From JAOAIV01 sp038849555 (GTDB lineage Archaea > Thermoproteota > Bathyarchaeia > Bathyarchaeales > Bathycorpusculaceae), in the NCBI GenBank assembly GCA_038849555.1, contig JAWCMT010000010.1:1-38667 (forward strand): 38,667 nt of DNA, written 5' to 3'. Below the pieces are notes generated by a model. It saw only the letters and a program-made list of their open reading frames with translations. It was not told the DNA's origin and ran no database searches. Shown here piece after piece: positions 23,781-32,120 of this stretch. The stretch's first letter is position 1; every line of letters starts with the position of its first letter. A program made the position numbers and the translations under genes.

Positions 23781-24926
23781 TTAAGTTGCAGTAGCTGTTA
23801 CGGTGTATGTTTGGAAGCCTTCGCCCATCAGCCTAATCGTGTAGTTGTTGCCGACTATGGGTGTTACGGTCCATAGGGGATCTTGCTTCCAGCCAGTGTA
23901 AAGCGCAATAACGTCATTGAAGGTTAACGTGACGCTTTCGCCAGGATTTATTGTCACTGATGAGAAGGGATTAACGAATCCAGCTGGCTTCCAGAAGGCG
24001 CCGTACACAGGAATCAGCGAAGTGTCGTTTACTCTGAATGGTATTGTCTGTGGGTAGCTCTTTACTCTGTGCTCCATGCGCCAGCCATGTCCAAATGCTT
24101 TCCACAGGTTTTGGGTCGCGTTGAATTCGCCGTGGAGCGTTAACCCAAAGATTCGGAATGCTATGTCGCCCTCATTCTTCAATGTTACTGAAAGCCCTGT
24201 GGTGTTGCCGTTTACCGTAAGCGTTGCCGAAACAATCGTCACATTCTTCTTGAATTCCTCTTGCACACGAGTAAGCCGCACACGGTTATGCTCGCCAATC
24301 TCGATGATTGTGCCTACCTTGGTTTGCGCAGAGGTTATCTCTTCGACTATGATCGCGTTTGCGCTGGGTACAAGCACGTAGTAATATACTGTTGCGTCAT
24401 TCTCGTCTGTGGCTTGTATCTGCACTAAGGTCGGGTTAAAGTCGATTAGCACGCCTGAAAGCGTCTTGTTCACAGCGCCGTTAGCAACTTTAACAACAAA
24501 GGTCTCGGACAGCGCCGTCACATTGTATGTTTCATCGTTTATGACCGTGGTCACGTTAGCTATTGTGAACTGAACTTTATCCACTGTGGAATTAATTGGG
24601 ATAGTGACGGTGGCAAGCGTCTGTGTCATGTTGATCAGCGAGAACAAGTTCACAGTGCCTTCAGCGTCGACGGGCACCCACTCTGCTGTACCGTTTGGAT
24701 AAATTACGTGCAATGCAATATCTGTATATGTCAAATTGAGCTGTGTCGTTCCAGCAGGCACCGTAGGCGGATCAGTAAGCATAACAGCGAAAGTTGCGCC
24801 CTCCACTGTTGGAATCGTCGGCACAATAGGCGTATTAGACAAGTTTGCAAACATAGACACGGCGATGATTGCAACTGCGGCGATGACTGCAGCTAAACCG
24901 TATTTGAAAGGCCATCTTCGATACAT
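23781..24926 (-). CDS. Secreted DUF4382-type beta-sandwich protein
   Basis: 381 residues from ATG. An N-terminal hydrophobic helix (about 9-30, YGLAAVIAAVAIIAVSMF) serves as a signal or anchor. The domain beginning VEGATFAVMLTDPPTVPAGTTQLNLTYTDIALHVI matches the DUF4382 pattern, in which a strand-turn ATDP-like motif is followed by long alternating strands. A second beta-sandwich of about 150 residues follows (VTIVSATLTVNGNTTGLSVTLKNEGDIAFRIFGLTLHGEF). Many Asn-x-Thr/Ser sites suggest N-glycosylation outside the cell. No enzymatic residues are recognised. Its upstream region contains an inverted repeat next to a TATA-like sequence and, beyond that, a gene for a membrane-bound winged-helix regulator, which may control it. 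Confidence 0.8.
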   Translation of the reverse strand: MYRRWPFKYGLAAVIAAVAIIAVSMFANLSNTPIVPTIPTVEGATFAVMLTDPPTVPAGTTQLNLTYTDIALHVIYPNGTAEWVPVDAEGTVNLFSLINMTQTLATVTIPINSTVDKVQFTIANVTTVINDETYNVTALSETFVVKVANGAVNKTLSGVLIDFNPTLVQIQATDENDATVYYYVLVPSANAIIVEEITSAQTKVGTIIEIGEHNRVRLTRVQEEFKKNVTIVSATLTVNGNTTGLSVTLKNEGDIAFRIFGLTLHGEFNATQNLWKAFGHGWRMEHRVKSYPQTIPFRVNDTSLIPVYGAFWKPAGFVNPFSSVTINPGESVTLTFNDVIALYTGWKQDPLWTVTPIVGNNYTIRLMGEGFQTYTVTATAT

Positions 24927-24973
24927 TTCACTTTCCTCGGCACGATAAAAAGGAAAAGTGCCCTTAAAACCTA

Positions 24974-24985
24974 CAGATTTTAAAG
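24974..24985 (-). promoter_or_regulatory. TATA-like sequence of the DUF4382 gene
   Basis: On the minus strand it reads AACTTTAAAATC, about 50 bases upstream of the ATG at 24926 and 7 bases from the inverted repeat. A second candidate, GGTTTTAAGG, lies nearer at 24962-24971. Confidence 0.4.
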
Positions 24986-24991
24986 TTCGTT

Positions 24992-25023
24992 AAAACCGTT
25001 TGAAAGGCTCATTAAACGGTTTT
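24992..25023. promoter_or_regulatory. Inverted repeat, probable operator
   Basis: AAAACCGTTT (24992-25001) and AAACGGTTTT (25014-25023) are perfect inverse complements with 12 bases between. It lies between the stop of the winged-helix/membrane gene and the promoter region of the DUF4382 gene, directly upstream of its TATA-like sequence. That is where an archaeal activator or repressor would bind. A terminator hairpin for the upstream gene is the alternative. Confidence 0.55.
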
Positions 25024-25040
25024 TAATCATGGCATCATTG

Positions 25041-25460
25041 TTATACAGCTAGTTTACGCCAGAGCCTCACGGTTTCAAACCAGAAAACTGCAAGCATCGC
25101 GAAGCATATCATAATCAAGTATAAAGTGAAATCGTTTCCGCTCCAAATTTCCATCGAAAAGAAGATAACAACAATAGTGAAGAGCAAAGAAAAGAAGAAC
25201 AGCTGCGGCACAACGGCAGGCCCAATTTTTGAGTAGCCCTCAAGAACTCGGTCAGCGGATTCCTTCACTGCTGAATAACGTCCATACTCGTCTTGTTTGG
25301 CAAACCCTAATTCCACAAGCTTACCAAGATGGTAAGAGGCAAGCGAGGCTGAAGAGAAGCCTAGCGCATGCTGGACATCTCTAAGCTCAGATGGACTGTT
25401 CTTAAGCAGATACAGGTAAACCTTCAACGTGTTACCTTTAACTTCTTGAGTTTGCGGCAT
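25041..25460 (-). CDS. Membrane-tethered winged-helix regulator
   Basis: 139 residues from the ATG at 25460; a GTG nine codons upstream is possible. Residues 10-65 form a winged helix (KVYLYLLKNSPSELRDVQHALGFSSASLASYHLGKLVELGFAKQDEYGRYSAV). It is followed by two transmembrane helices, about 85-103 (PQLFFFSLLFTIVVIFF) and 110-128 (FTLYLIMICFAMLAVFW), and a short basic tail. DNA-binding proteins anchored in the membrane this way are frequent in archaea and thought to sense surface or lipid changes, but targets are rarely known. Its stop lies 17 bases from the inverted repeat upstream of the DUF4382 gene, a likely target by proximity. Confidence 0.82.
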   Translation of the reverse strand: MPQTQEVKGNTLKVYLYLLKNSPSELRDVQHALGFSSASLASYHLGKLVELGFAKQDEYGRYSAVKESADRVLEGYSKIGPAVVPQLFFFSLLFTIVVIFFSMEIWSGNDFTLYLIMICFAMLAVFWFETVRLWRKLAV

Positions 25461-25605
25461 ATAACAGAATAAAATAGCAGAACACACTACTTAACCTTAC
25501 GATAGCAGAAACAAAATTTGGCCTCAGCATTCTTGAAGTATAGTTAATTACTTGGAAAACTACTTGAGCAACCTCCTCTTTAGAATGGGCGAGAGATGTG
25601 ACGCG

Positions 25606-26997
25606 ATGAAAACACGAGTTGAAATAGACCCGTTAGGCGAGAAAGCTATACCTGAAACTGCCTATTACGGCATTCAGACAGCTCGTGCCATAGAAAACTT
25701 TCCAGTTAGCGGCATCAAGGCGCCTCGCGTTTTCATTGAAGCATACGTCATGGTCAAAAAAGCTGCAGCCATAGCCAACGAGGCAGTCGGCATGCTTGAT
25801 CCAAAAATTGCAAAGGTCATCGTTCAGGCATGTGACGAGGTTCTCGCAGGCAAGTTCCTTGACCAGTTTGTCGTTGATGTTTTTCAAGCGGGCGCTGGCA
25901 CGTCTTTTAACATGAACGTCAACGAGGTGCTGGCAAACCGTGCGCTGGAAATTCTGGGCAAAGCAAAGGGCAACTACAAAACCATAAGCCCAAACGATCA
26001 CGTGAACATGGCGCAGTCCACAAACGACACTTTCCCCACAGCACTGCACATTGCTGTTTTAATGGCACTACAGCCGCTTCTTGACGAATTAGGCAAGCTT
26101 GCAACGGCATTCGAGAAGCTGGCTGAAAAACACCGCGGCACAGTAAAATCTGGCCGCACACACCTCCAAGACGCCGTGCCCCTAACTATTGGACAGGAAT
26201 TCGGCGCCTACGCTTCGGCGTTAAGGAACGCATGTGAGCAACTTAGAGAGAGACAGAAAAATTTGTATGCTCTCGCTTTGGGCGGAACAGCAGCAGGCAC
26301 AGGCGCCAACACGCACCCGCGATACAAGCAGCTGGCAATTGAGGAACTGCGGAAGATGACTGGATTCCCCTTGAAACCCGCGGCAAACCCGTTTGAGGCG
26401 CTGCAGAGCCACCGGCCATTGCAGACGGTGTCCAGCGGCTTGAAAGAGCTAGCTTTAGAGCTTATTCGAATCGCAAACGACCTGCGACTGCTCTCGTCTG
26501 GGCCAACTACGGGCTTGGCGGAAATTGAGCTTCCACCAGTGCAGCCGGGCTCGTCCATAATGCCTGGCAAAGTTAACCCTGTGATGGCTGAGTGCCTAAA
26601 CATGGTGGCGTTCCAAGTGGTAGGCAACGATTTGACGGTTTCACTTGCAGTTCAGGCTGGCCAGCTGGATTTGAATGTTATGACGCCTGTTATAATGTAT
26701 AACATGCTATTTTCCATTCAAATCTTAACGAATTATCTACCCGTTTTCAGGCAAAAATGCGTGGAAGGCATAACCGTCGATGAGAAGCGCTGCTTGCAGT
26801 ATTTGGAGAAGAACCCGTCGCTGGCAACTTTCCTTTCGCCCTACATCGGCTATTTGGAAGCAGCCAAGATAGCGAAGCAGGCGCTTGAAGAAGGGCGTTC
26901 TGTGAAAGAAATTGCTTTAGAGAAGGGCTTGCTTAAGCCAGAAGAGCTGGAGAAAATCTTTAACCCAAAAAAACTGATTAATGAAGAATCAGGCTAA
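25606..26997 (+). CDS. aspA: Aspartate ammonia-lyase (aspartase/fumarase family)
   Basis: 463 residues from the ATG at 25606, which matches the usual family start (MKTRVEIDPLGEKAIPETAYYG). ATGs and a TTG up to 18 codons upstream are in frame. Superfamily signatures are clear: PNDHVNMAQSTNDTFPTA (about 129-146), SGRTHLQDAVPLT, and the mobile serine loop GSSIMPGKVNP (about 314-324). The segment AGQLDLNVMTPVI and the C-terminal GITVDEKRCLQYLEKNPSLATFLSPYIGY lean towards aspartase, which reversibly splits aspartate into fumarate and ammonia. The stretch NDTFPTALHI is more fumarase-like, so class II fumarase is the alternative. It stands alone between two surface/regulator genes. Confidence 0.85.
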   Translation: MKTRVEIDPLGEKAIPETAYYGIQTARAIENFPVSGIKAPRVFIEAYVMVKKAAAIANEAVGMLDPKIAKVIVQACDEVLAGKFLDQFVVDVFQAGAGTSFNMNVNEVLANRALEILGKAKGNYKTISPNDHVNMAQSTNDTFPTALHIAVLMALQPLLDELGKLATAFEKLAEKHRGTVKSGRTHLQDAVPLTIGQEFGAYASALRNACEQLRERQKNLYALALGGTAAGTGANTHPRYKQLAIEELRKMTGFPLKPAANPFEALQSHRPLQTVSSGLKELALELIRIANDLRLLSSGPTTGLAEIELPPVQPGSSIMPGKVNPVMAECLNMVAFQVVGNDLTVSLAVQAGQLDLNVMTPVIMYNMLFSIQILTNYLPVFRQKCVEGITVDEKRCLQYLEKNPSLATFLSPYIGYLEAAKIAKQALEEGRSVKEIALEKGLLKPEELEKIFNPKKLINEESG

Positions 26998-27003
26998 GCA
27001 GGG

Positions 27004-28362
27004 CTATGTGGTTACGCCGTAAACGCTGACTTTAACTACTGCGTCTGTTACTGCAGAACTCGCTTTAGCGTCAACTAGAATGTTCCAGATTACGCTTTGA
27101 GAAGGAAACATGCGTAGAACGTCATCGTCGCTCAGCCACAGCGCAGTAGAGTTGCTGAAGGATTTCTCAACGCTCGGCGAAATAACGTTGTCGACAAATT
27201 CAAGGCGGAACCTTACAGTGATTGTTTCGTTGTACGAGAAGCTGCCCTGCACCTCTATTTTAGGCTTAAAAGAGGCGATGGTAACCGGTCGCATCTGGAT
27301 GCACACTGCAGTGCCATATTGCCCATTTAACCCTACTGGAACATGCAGATCTTCTTGTTTGAAGACGGCGCCGGCTCCTGAAATCCACTTGTTAAACGGA
27401 TTGTGAACTTTAGCTGTCCAGTTGCCTAGAAAGCTGATGCCGCCTGCAAGAATTGGCGGAGTAATCGAGGTTTTGCCCAGCACTATCGCGTATAAATCCT
27501 CCGGATAATCCGCAAACGATTCGAAAACCACGCCAAACAGCAGTGTCTGGTGCATTGAGCCATCAACAAGGATGCCTGTTTGATTACGTATAAAGCCGTT
27601 TTCACCCATCCACATTCGTACATCCTGTATTTGGCTGTCCGAAAATTCGGCGAGACGCTCAGCAATTATGCCTACTGAATCATCAAGTATGTTGAAAAAG
27701 CACCTGCTAATTTTTGAACTGGCATATGAGCCGGTGCCGTTACCTGCGGGAGTTCGAAAAGCTATGCCTACAGTTGAGTTTATGAAGCGGCAATCAGCTA
27801 TTCTTGTGCCCTCGCTCCAAGTGTCCGTGTTCACAACTTCAAGCGCCGTGTTGCACTGTAGAAACTCCATGTTTGATATTTCAGTGCCGAACGAGTTTTC
27901 AACTCGCAGGGTGCCGTTAATTATTGTTAACCCCGAGATAAGATTGTTTTGTGAGCTTTCGTAGGTGTCGCCTTTTATGATAAACCTTCTACCATTACCG
28001 ATTATTACGGCGCCGTCGCTGATTATCTTCGCATTTTTCTTATTATAAACTTGAGCATCAGAGTTTAACGTGTAATTGCCAGGTTTAATGTAGATGATGC
28101 GGCCGTTAGCTACAGCTTGATTAATAACCACTGCGGCGTCAGTTGAGGTGAACTCCACTCGGCCGCTTGCTTGGTTCTGTGCCCTATACACATCGCCATC
28201 GTTAAAAATCACATAATCATATGCTGAATTATGCGCGGCGTTTTCAACCATCTGCCTCAAGTCAAATATCACGTACAGGTTTACAGCCAAAAGCACCAAA
28301 ACAATTAGCAGGAGGGCTGTTTGCACTCGCTTGGCAAGAGGGCTTTTCATGGCTGTTTCCAT
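27004..28362 (-). CDS. Membrane-anchored right-handed beta-helix (pectin-lyase-like) protein
   Basis: 452 residues; an ATG four codons later (28350) is an alternative start. A transmembrane signal anchor (about 14-33, VQTALLLIVLVLLAVNLYVIF) is followed by a beta-helix opening with DAAVVINQAVANGRIIYIKPGNYTLNSDAQVYNKKNAKIISDGAVIIGNG. This is the typical start of the fold, where short strands such as NNLISGLTIINGTLRVENSFGTEISNMEFLQC repeat as coils. A C-terminal beta-sandwich of about 130 residues follows (VTIASFKPKIEVQGSFSYNETITVRFRL). Archaeal proteins of this form are extracellular and may bind or cut polysaccharide; no clear lyase active-site triad is visible. Many N-x-S/T sites are present. 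Function remains open. Confidence 0.8.
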   Translation of the reverse strand: METAMKSPLAKRVQTALLLIVLVLLAVNLYVIFDLRQMVENAAHNSAYDYVIFNDGDVYRAQNQASGRVEFTSTDAAVVINQAVANGRIIYIKPGNYTLNSDAQVYNKKNAKIISDGAVIIGNGRRFIIKGDTYESSQNNLISGLTIINGTLRVENSFGTEISNMEFLQCNTALEVVNTDTWSEGTRIADCRFINSTVGIAFRTPAGNGTGSYASSKISRCFFNILDDSVGIIAERLAEFSDSQIQDVRMWMGENGFIRNQTGILVDGSMHQTLLFGVVFESFADYPEDLYAIVLGKTSITPPILAGGISFLGNWTAKVHNPFNKWISGAGAVFKQEDLHVPVGLNGQYGTAVCIQMRPVTIASFKPKIEVQGSFSYNETITVRFRLEFVDNVISPSVEKSFSNSTALWLSDDDVLRMFPSQSVIWNILVDAKASSAVTDAVVKVSVYGVTT

Positions 28363-28459
28363 TCCTAAAGTTGTATGAACACGCTAACGGAATAGTGTTA
28401 AACCCCTCTTCTTCAAATAAGGTTTATCGTAACCAAAAACGGCGCGACTACCCCGCGAG

Positions 28460-28756
28460 CTAAAGCTTCACTATTTGCGCATGCGGTACGCCGTCTATGT
28501 GCAAAACGGCCTCTGGATGCACGTAGCCCTTTTCAATGGCTTTCCCAACGCAGTTCTTGCCCACCATATTCACAATCGTTGAATTTGCAATCATCGCCAT
28601 GGCCTCTTCCAAACTAACTTTGCCGCCATTGTAAAATTCATCCTTAACGTGGAAGGTAAGCTTGCCTTCCTTCAGCGTTCTGCCAAGCACTTCGCAGTCG
28701 CAGATTGCTAAAAGCACATTTCTGCCAATCTTTTTAAGGTTAACATAGACATCCAA
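28460..28756 (-). CDS. DUF424 family protein
   Basis: 98 residues from ATG. The small archaeal DUF424 family is recognised by VYVNLKKIGRNVLLAICDCEVLGRTLKEGKLTFHV, FYNGGKVSLEEAMAMIANSTIVNMVGKNCVGKAIEKGYVHPEAVLHIDGVPHAQIVKL. Its function is not known, but it often accompanies translation genes. Here it follows aIF2-beta by 14 bases in the same direction, so the two are almost certainly co-transcribed, supporting a link with initiation. Confidence 0.92.
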   Translation of the reverse strand: MDVYVNLKKIGRNVLLAICDCEVLGRTLKEGKLTFHVKDEFYNGGKVSLEEAMAMIANSTIVNMVGKNCVGKAIEKGYVHPEAVLHIDGVPHAQIVKL

Positions 28757-28770
28757 GTTTCAACGCGCTC

Positions 28771-29181
28771 TCACAACTGCTTTATAGACGACCTTGCGCC
28801 ACACGCATTACAAACTAAGAAGGCTAATCGCTTTTCCTTAACAATCCTCGTGTCTGGACGCTTACAAACTGGACATATCACAAAAATCTCCATGTATCTC
28901 TGAAGCAGCCGCTCGAGACTGTCCTGCTGAAATTTCCCTTGGAAAATAGCCCTAGAATCCTGAAAAGTCGCGGCCGTAGCCATCTCACGCGTCAAAAACT
29001 TTAGAATATGCTGTGGGTCTCGATCCAATACGTCTGCAATGTCTTTAAAGTTGGAGATTATTGTGCGCATGCCTATTGTTGTCATTGACAAACGCGGCAG
29101 CACCAAGCGTTCACGCTTCATCGAAGCCTCAGGCATCTGCGAGTAAGCCCGCTTTAACAGTTCATCATAATCGTATTTCAT
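28771..29181 (-). CDS. eif2b: Translation initiation factor aIF2, beta subunit
   Basis: 136 residues from ATG. The alpha/beta core shows RLVLPRLSMTTIGMRTIISNFKDIADVLDRDPQHILKFLTREMATAATF, and the C-terminal zinc ribbon has Cys103, Cys106, Cys124 and Cys127 (CPVC and CNAC). The heterotrimeric aIF2 carries the initiator tRNA to the small subunit, and the beta subunit stabilises that complex. Length is normal for archaea. It has a TATA box 30-39 bases upstream and leads a two-gene operon with DUF424. Confidence 0.96.
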   Translation of the reverse strand: MKYDYDELLKRAYSQMPEASMKRERLVLPRLSMTTIGMRTIISNFKDIADVLDRDPQHILKFLTREMATAATFQDSRAIFQGKFQQDSLERLLQRYMEIFVICPVCKRPDTRIVKEKRLAFLVCNACGARSSIKQL

Positions 29182-29210
29182 TTTCTCTCAGCAGAACCAT
29201 GTATCAACAC

Positions 29211-29220
29211 GTATTTAAAA
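29211..29220 (-). promoter_or_regulatory. TATA box of the aIF2-beta/DUF424 operon
   Basis: TTTTAAATAC on the minus strand, 30-39 bases before the aIF2-beta ATG. Confidence 0.6.
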
Positions 29221-29334
29221 TATTAGTGTTCCAACAGAAAATTTGAATTTACAATGTACGACAGCTTTAGATCACACAAATAACCAGCTTTAGAATAAAA
29301 AAAGAAAGTGTAAAGGTAGGCTTGATGATGCTGC

Positions 29335-31878
29335 TCAGCGCTTTCTAAGCATCAAGATTATCAGCAGTCCAATTATGATAACCACTGCAAGTGTAGCGAT
29401 GCCGAAGCCTAGTATGTAGGTTTCAGCCATCGACACAGGCGTAGTGGCGGGTTCCGTTGAGGCAGGTGTTGCTTCTTCCACGTATATGGCTGTTTCCGCT
29501 GATGAGCCGTAGTAGGATTCTGAGCCTGTAAAGGTGGCGATCACCGTGTACTTGCCAGGAACAGGCGGCTCGAAAGTGGCGCTGTAGAAGCCGCTTGAGT
29601 CACTTGTCGTCTTAGCCACGTCATAGCAGTTGCCGTTCGGGTCTAGCACTGTAATGGTGACTTCGACTCCTTTAATGTTTGTTGGCTTGATTTGCTGCAT
29701 GTAGACGTACTCCATCCACTCGCTCATGTACTCGTCAGCGATGGCTGGAACGCCGTTCGGGAATCTAGCGCGTATATCGTAATCCTTCGTGCCTGGTGAC
29801 TCGTCGGTGACCATGCCTTTCACAAGCACTTTGCTGCCTTTCACTGAGATTTCAGGTGTAGCTTGAACGGTTACAGCTGTTGGGCCCTTACCGAAGCAGT
29901 ATATCTGTGAGTCGAAGCTGTTCCATTCTACCATCATGCCATCTGCGTGCGCTGCAGGGCATCGGCCGCTGTAGCTGAGGATCTTCCAGATTAGCTCGCC
30001 TGTCGTCGCGTTTATCGCCAGCCTGTACGCTGGGTGTAGCGGTGGGTTGTACATGCTGCCTTCAGAGAAGAATAGTTTGCCGTCGCAGATTGTGGCAGAA
30101 CCGAATACCCAGAGCGGATACATTGGTGTGGGCGCATCGCGCGCAGCGCTTCTGGGTTCAAAGGTCCATTTGATTTGGCCTGTTTTAAGGTCTAAGGCGT
30201 TAACGTAGCCTCCAAAGTCCCAGATGTAGGCGGTGCCGTAGGCAATTTCTGCGGCAACTGAAATGCAGCTCCATGCATTGCCTGGCAGCTTTACCGGGCC
30301 CCACAGTTTTTCGCCTGTTTCGAGGCTGTAGCCATAAGCTTCATCGGTGTCCTTGTTGTGCATCACGAAGACACCGTCGCGCGCCGCAAGTATGCTCATA
30401 TCCTCGTAGCGGGGCATTGTCATGTTCTTTGGTCCCCAGAGTAATGCACCTGTCTTTGCGTCGAAGCCAGCTGCAATCATGTAGCCTAAATTAAGCGAAA
30501 TGAACATTCCAGGCGTGGGGTTATATGTAAGAAGAATCACTTCAGGTGTGCGTGCAGCAATGCTCAGAGAGCCACCGATGGGCTGTCCATCAACTGTTGT
30601 TGGTAGTGGCTTTTGCCATTCGATGCCAGCTGACCAGTTATATGAGCCCCTTGGGCGGATAGTAATTCTGTCAGTGCTTGCGCTCATCATTAGTTTAGTC
30701 GAGTTCCAAAGTACAAGGTTTCCGCCTGATGTGTAATAGGCTAGCAATGTTCCAGGGCATTCGCCTTCCAGCGAGATCATAAATGGTACGTTCTGAATGC
30801 CGGTTATATTGAACAGGAAAGTCCCTGTCATTGGATCCCAGACGTTAAAGAATGTTGATCCGAAGAACGCAGCAGACTCTGTGGAGTATAAAAATGCCCA
30901 GGAGCCGTATTCTTGCATGCCGTGGAATCGGAGGATTTGGCCCATTCTGAATACTTCATTGCCAGATCGACCAGCTGTTCTGGTCCATAGTGTTTCTCCT
31001 GTGCGAAGATCAACTGCTATCCATTCAGGCTTTTGGGCGGTGGGTCCTGCAAAATGTGTGTAATAGAGAATGCCGTGAAGGACTATTGGCTCGAAGAAGT
31101 TAGTGGCGATTGTTGTTGACATGTATTGGCTCATTTGGTCGTTGGGTATTGGAAGACCAGGTTGACCACCGAAGTGTGTTGGTTTGGTCCACAAGATATG
31201 TGGCGCGTTTGGTGCTGTGGAGTATGGTTGGAAGTTGCCCATAGCGTCATACATGCCTGTCGTTGCGAATGATGCAGCGCGGAGACCGTACCAGCTTCCG
31301 CCGAGCTGAGCCCAATCCCAGTTGGTTGCGTAAATCGGACGGGACCAGTATTCGGTTGGAAGCGGCGGTGTCTTGTAATTCATGCCTACAGGGTCAGATT
31401 GGACAGTAAGAGTCACTTCTGCACTGGTGCTGGGTTTGTATGTTAGTTCAACACGCGTGGGTGGACCGAACAAGCCGGACATGGACCCGTTTACGTACTG
31501 GCCAGGATAGATCGCTTTGAATTTGTATTGTCCCGTTGTTGATGGCACAAATGTGTCCCACATACCGCCTGTAGGATCAGACGTGTATGGACCCAGCGTT
31601 TGCTTTGTTCCATCAGGCTTTGTGACCTCTACTGTTACACCAGTGTACATGTCTCCCGTGCCGGCGAGACCTGCTGTGAGTGGCGGTTTACTGAAGAAGG
31701 CATTCACATATACTGTTTCGCCTACGCCTACAGGGTTAGGTGCGACACTAACGTATAAGAAGGTTGGAACTTCGCCTAGTTGCAGTTGAGCCTTAGAAAT
31801 CAGCACAACGGAGCTTGCAGCAGCAGCAAATAATAGGACAACAGCAATTGCAGCAGCAACTTTGTTTGTTCTCTTCAA
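29335..31878 (-). CDS. Second secreted PQQ-like beta-propeller protein with C-terminal anchor
   Basis: 847 residues from a TTG (MKRTNKVAAAIAVV) with GGAG upstream. The architecture mirrors the protein at 1331-3865: signal peptide (about 1-30); Ig-like domain with VAPNPVGVGETVYVNAFFSKPP; a propeller with repeats such as IAVDLRTGETLWTRTAGR, AYGYSLETGEKLWGPVKL and LAINATTGELIWKILSYSG; a second beta-sandwich (KVLVKGMVTDESPGTKDYDIRARFPNGVPAIADEYMSEWMEYVYMQ); a linker; then a transmembrane helix ending LLIILMLRKR. The last 200 residues are much more alike between the paralogues than the propeller faces. It should be exposed on the cell surface; the ligand is unknown. A TATA box lies about 65 bases upstream. 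Confidence 0.85.
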   Translation of the reverse strand: MKRTNKVAAAIAVVLLFAAAASSVVLISKAQLQLGEVPTFLYVSVAPNPVGVGETVYVNAFFSKPPLTAGLAGTGDMYTGVTVEVTKPDGTKQTLGPYTSDPTGGMWDTFVPSTTGQYKFKAIYPGQYVNGSMSGLFGPPTRVELTYKPSTSAEVTLTVQSDPVGMNYKTPPLPTEYWSRPIYATNWDWAQLGGSWYGLRAASFATTGMYDAMGNFQPYSTAPNAPHILWTKPTHFGGQPGLPIPNDQMSQYMSTTIATNFFEPIVLHGILYYTHFAGPTAQKPEWIAVDLRTGETLWTRTAGRSGNEVFRMGQILRFHGMQEYGSWAFLYSTESAAFFGSTFFNVWDPMTGTFLFNITGIQNVPFMISLEGECPGTLLAYYTSGGNLVLWNSTKLMMSASTDRITIRPRGSYNWSAGIEWQKPLPTTVDGQPIGGSLSIAARTPEVILLTYNPTPGMFISLNLGYMIAAGFDAKTGALLWGPKNMTMPRYEDMSILAARDGVFVMHNKDTDEAYGYSLETGEKLWGPVKLPGNAWSCISVAAEIAYGTAYIWDFGGYVNALDLKTGQIKWTFEPRSAARDAPTPMYPLWVFGSATICDGKLFFSEGSMYNPPLHPAYRLAINATTGELIWKILSYSGRCPAAHADGMMVEWNSFDSQIYCFGKGPTAVTVQATPEISVKGSKVLVKGMVTDESPGTKDYDIRARFPNGVPAIADEYMSEWMEYVYMQQIKPTNIKGVEVTITVLDPNGNCYDVAKTTSDSSGFYSATFEPPVPGKYTVIATFTGSESYYGSSAETAIYVEEATPASTEPATTPVSMAETYILGFGIATLAVVIIIGLLIILMLRKR

Positions 31879-31942
31879 GTTTCTCTCTCTCCTTTTACTC
31901 CTTGAATATTTTTCAAGGGCATATGCTAATTCATTCTTTTCC

Positions 31943-31953
31943 TATTTAAAAGT
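31943..31953 (-). promoter_or_regulatory. TATA box of the second PQQ-like gene
   Basis: AACTTTTAAAT on the minus strand, 65-75 bases before the TTG start; the implied leader of about 40 bases holds the GGAG ribosome binding site, as in the paralogue. Confidence 0.55.
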
Positions 31954-32120
31954 TATTTTCGATGATGAAAATACTTGACGGTGATATTTAGCGCTGTACG
32001 CTGTGTATGGAGAGGATGTTAAAGTTGCAAGCAGCATGTAGCGGTGGAGAAATGAATGGTGAAATTAATATTAATTTAAAAGTCGCAATGCTATTATGAC
32101 ATTTTTGCAGAGGATTACAT

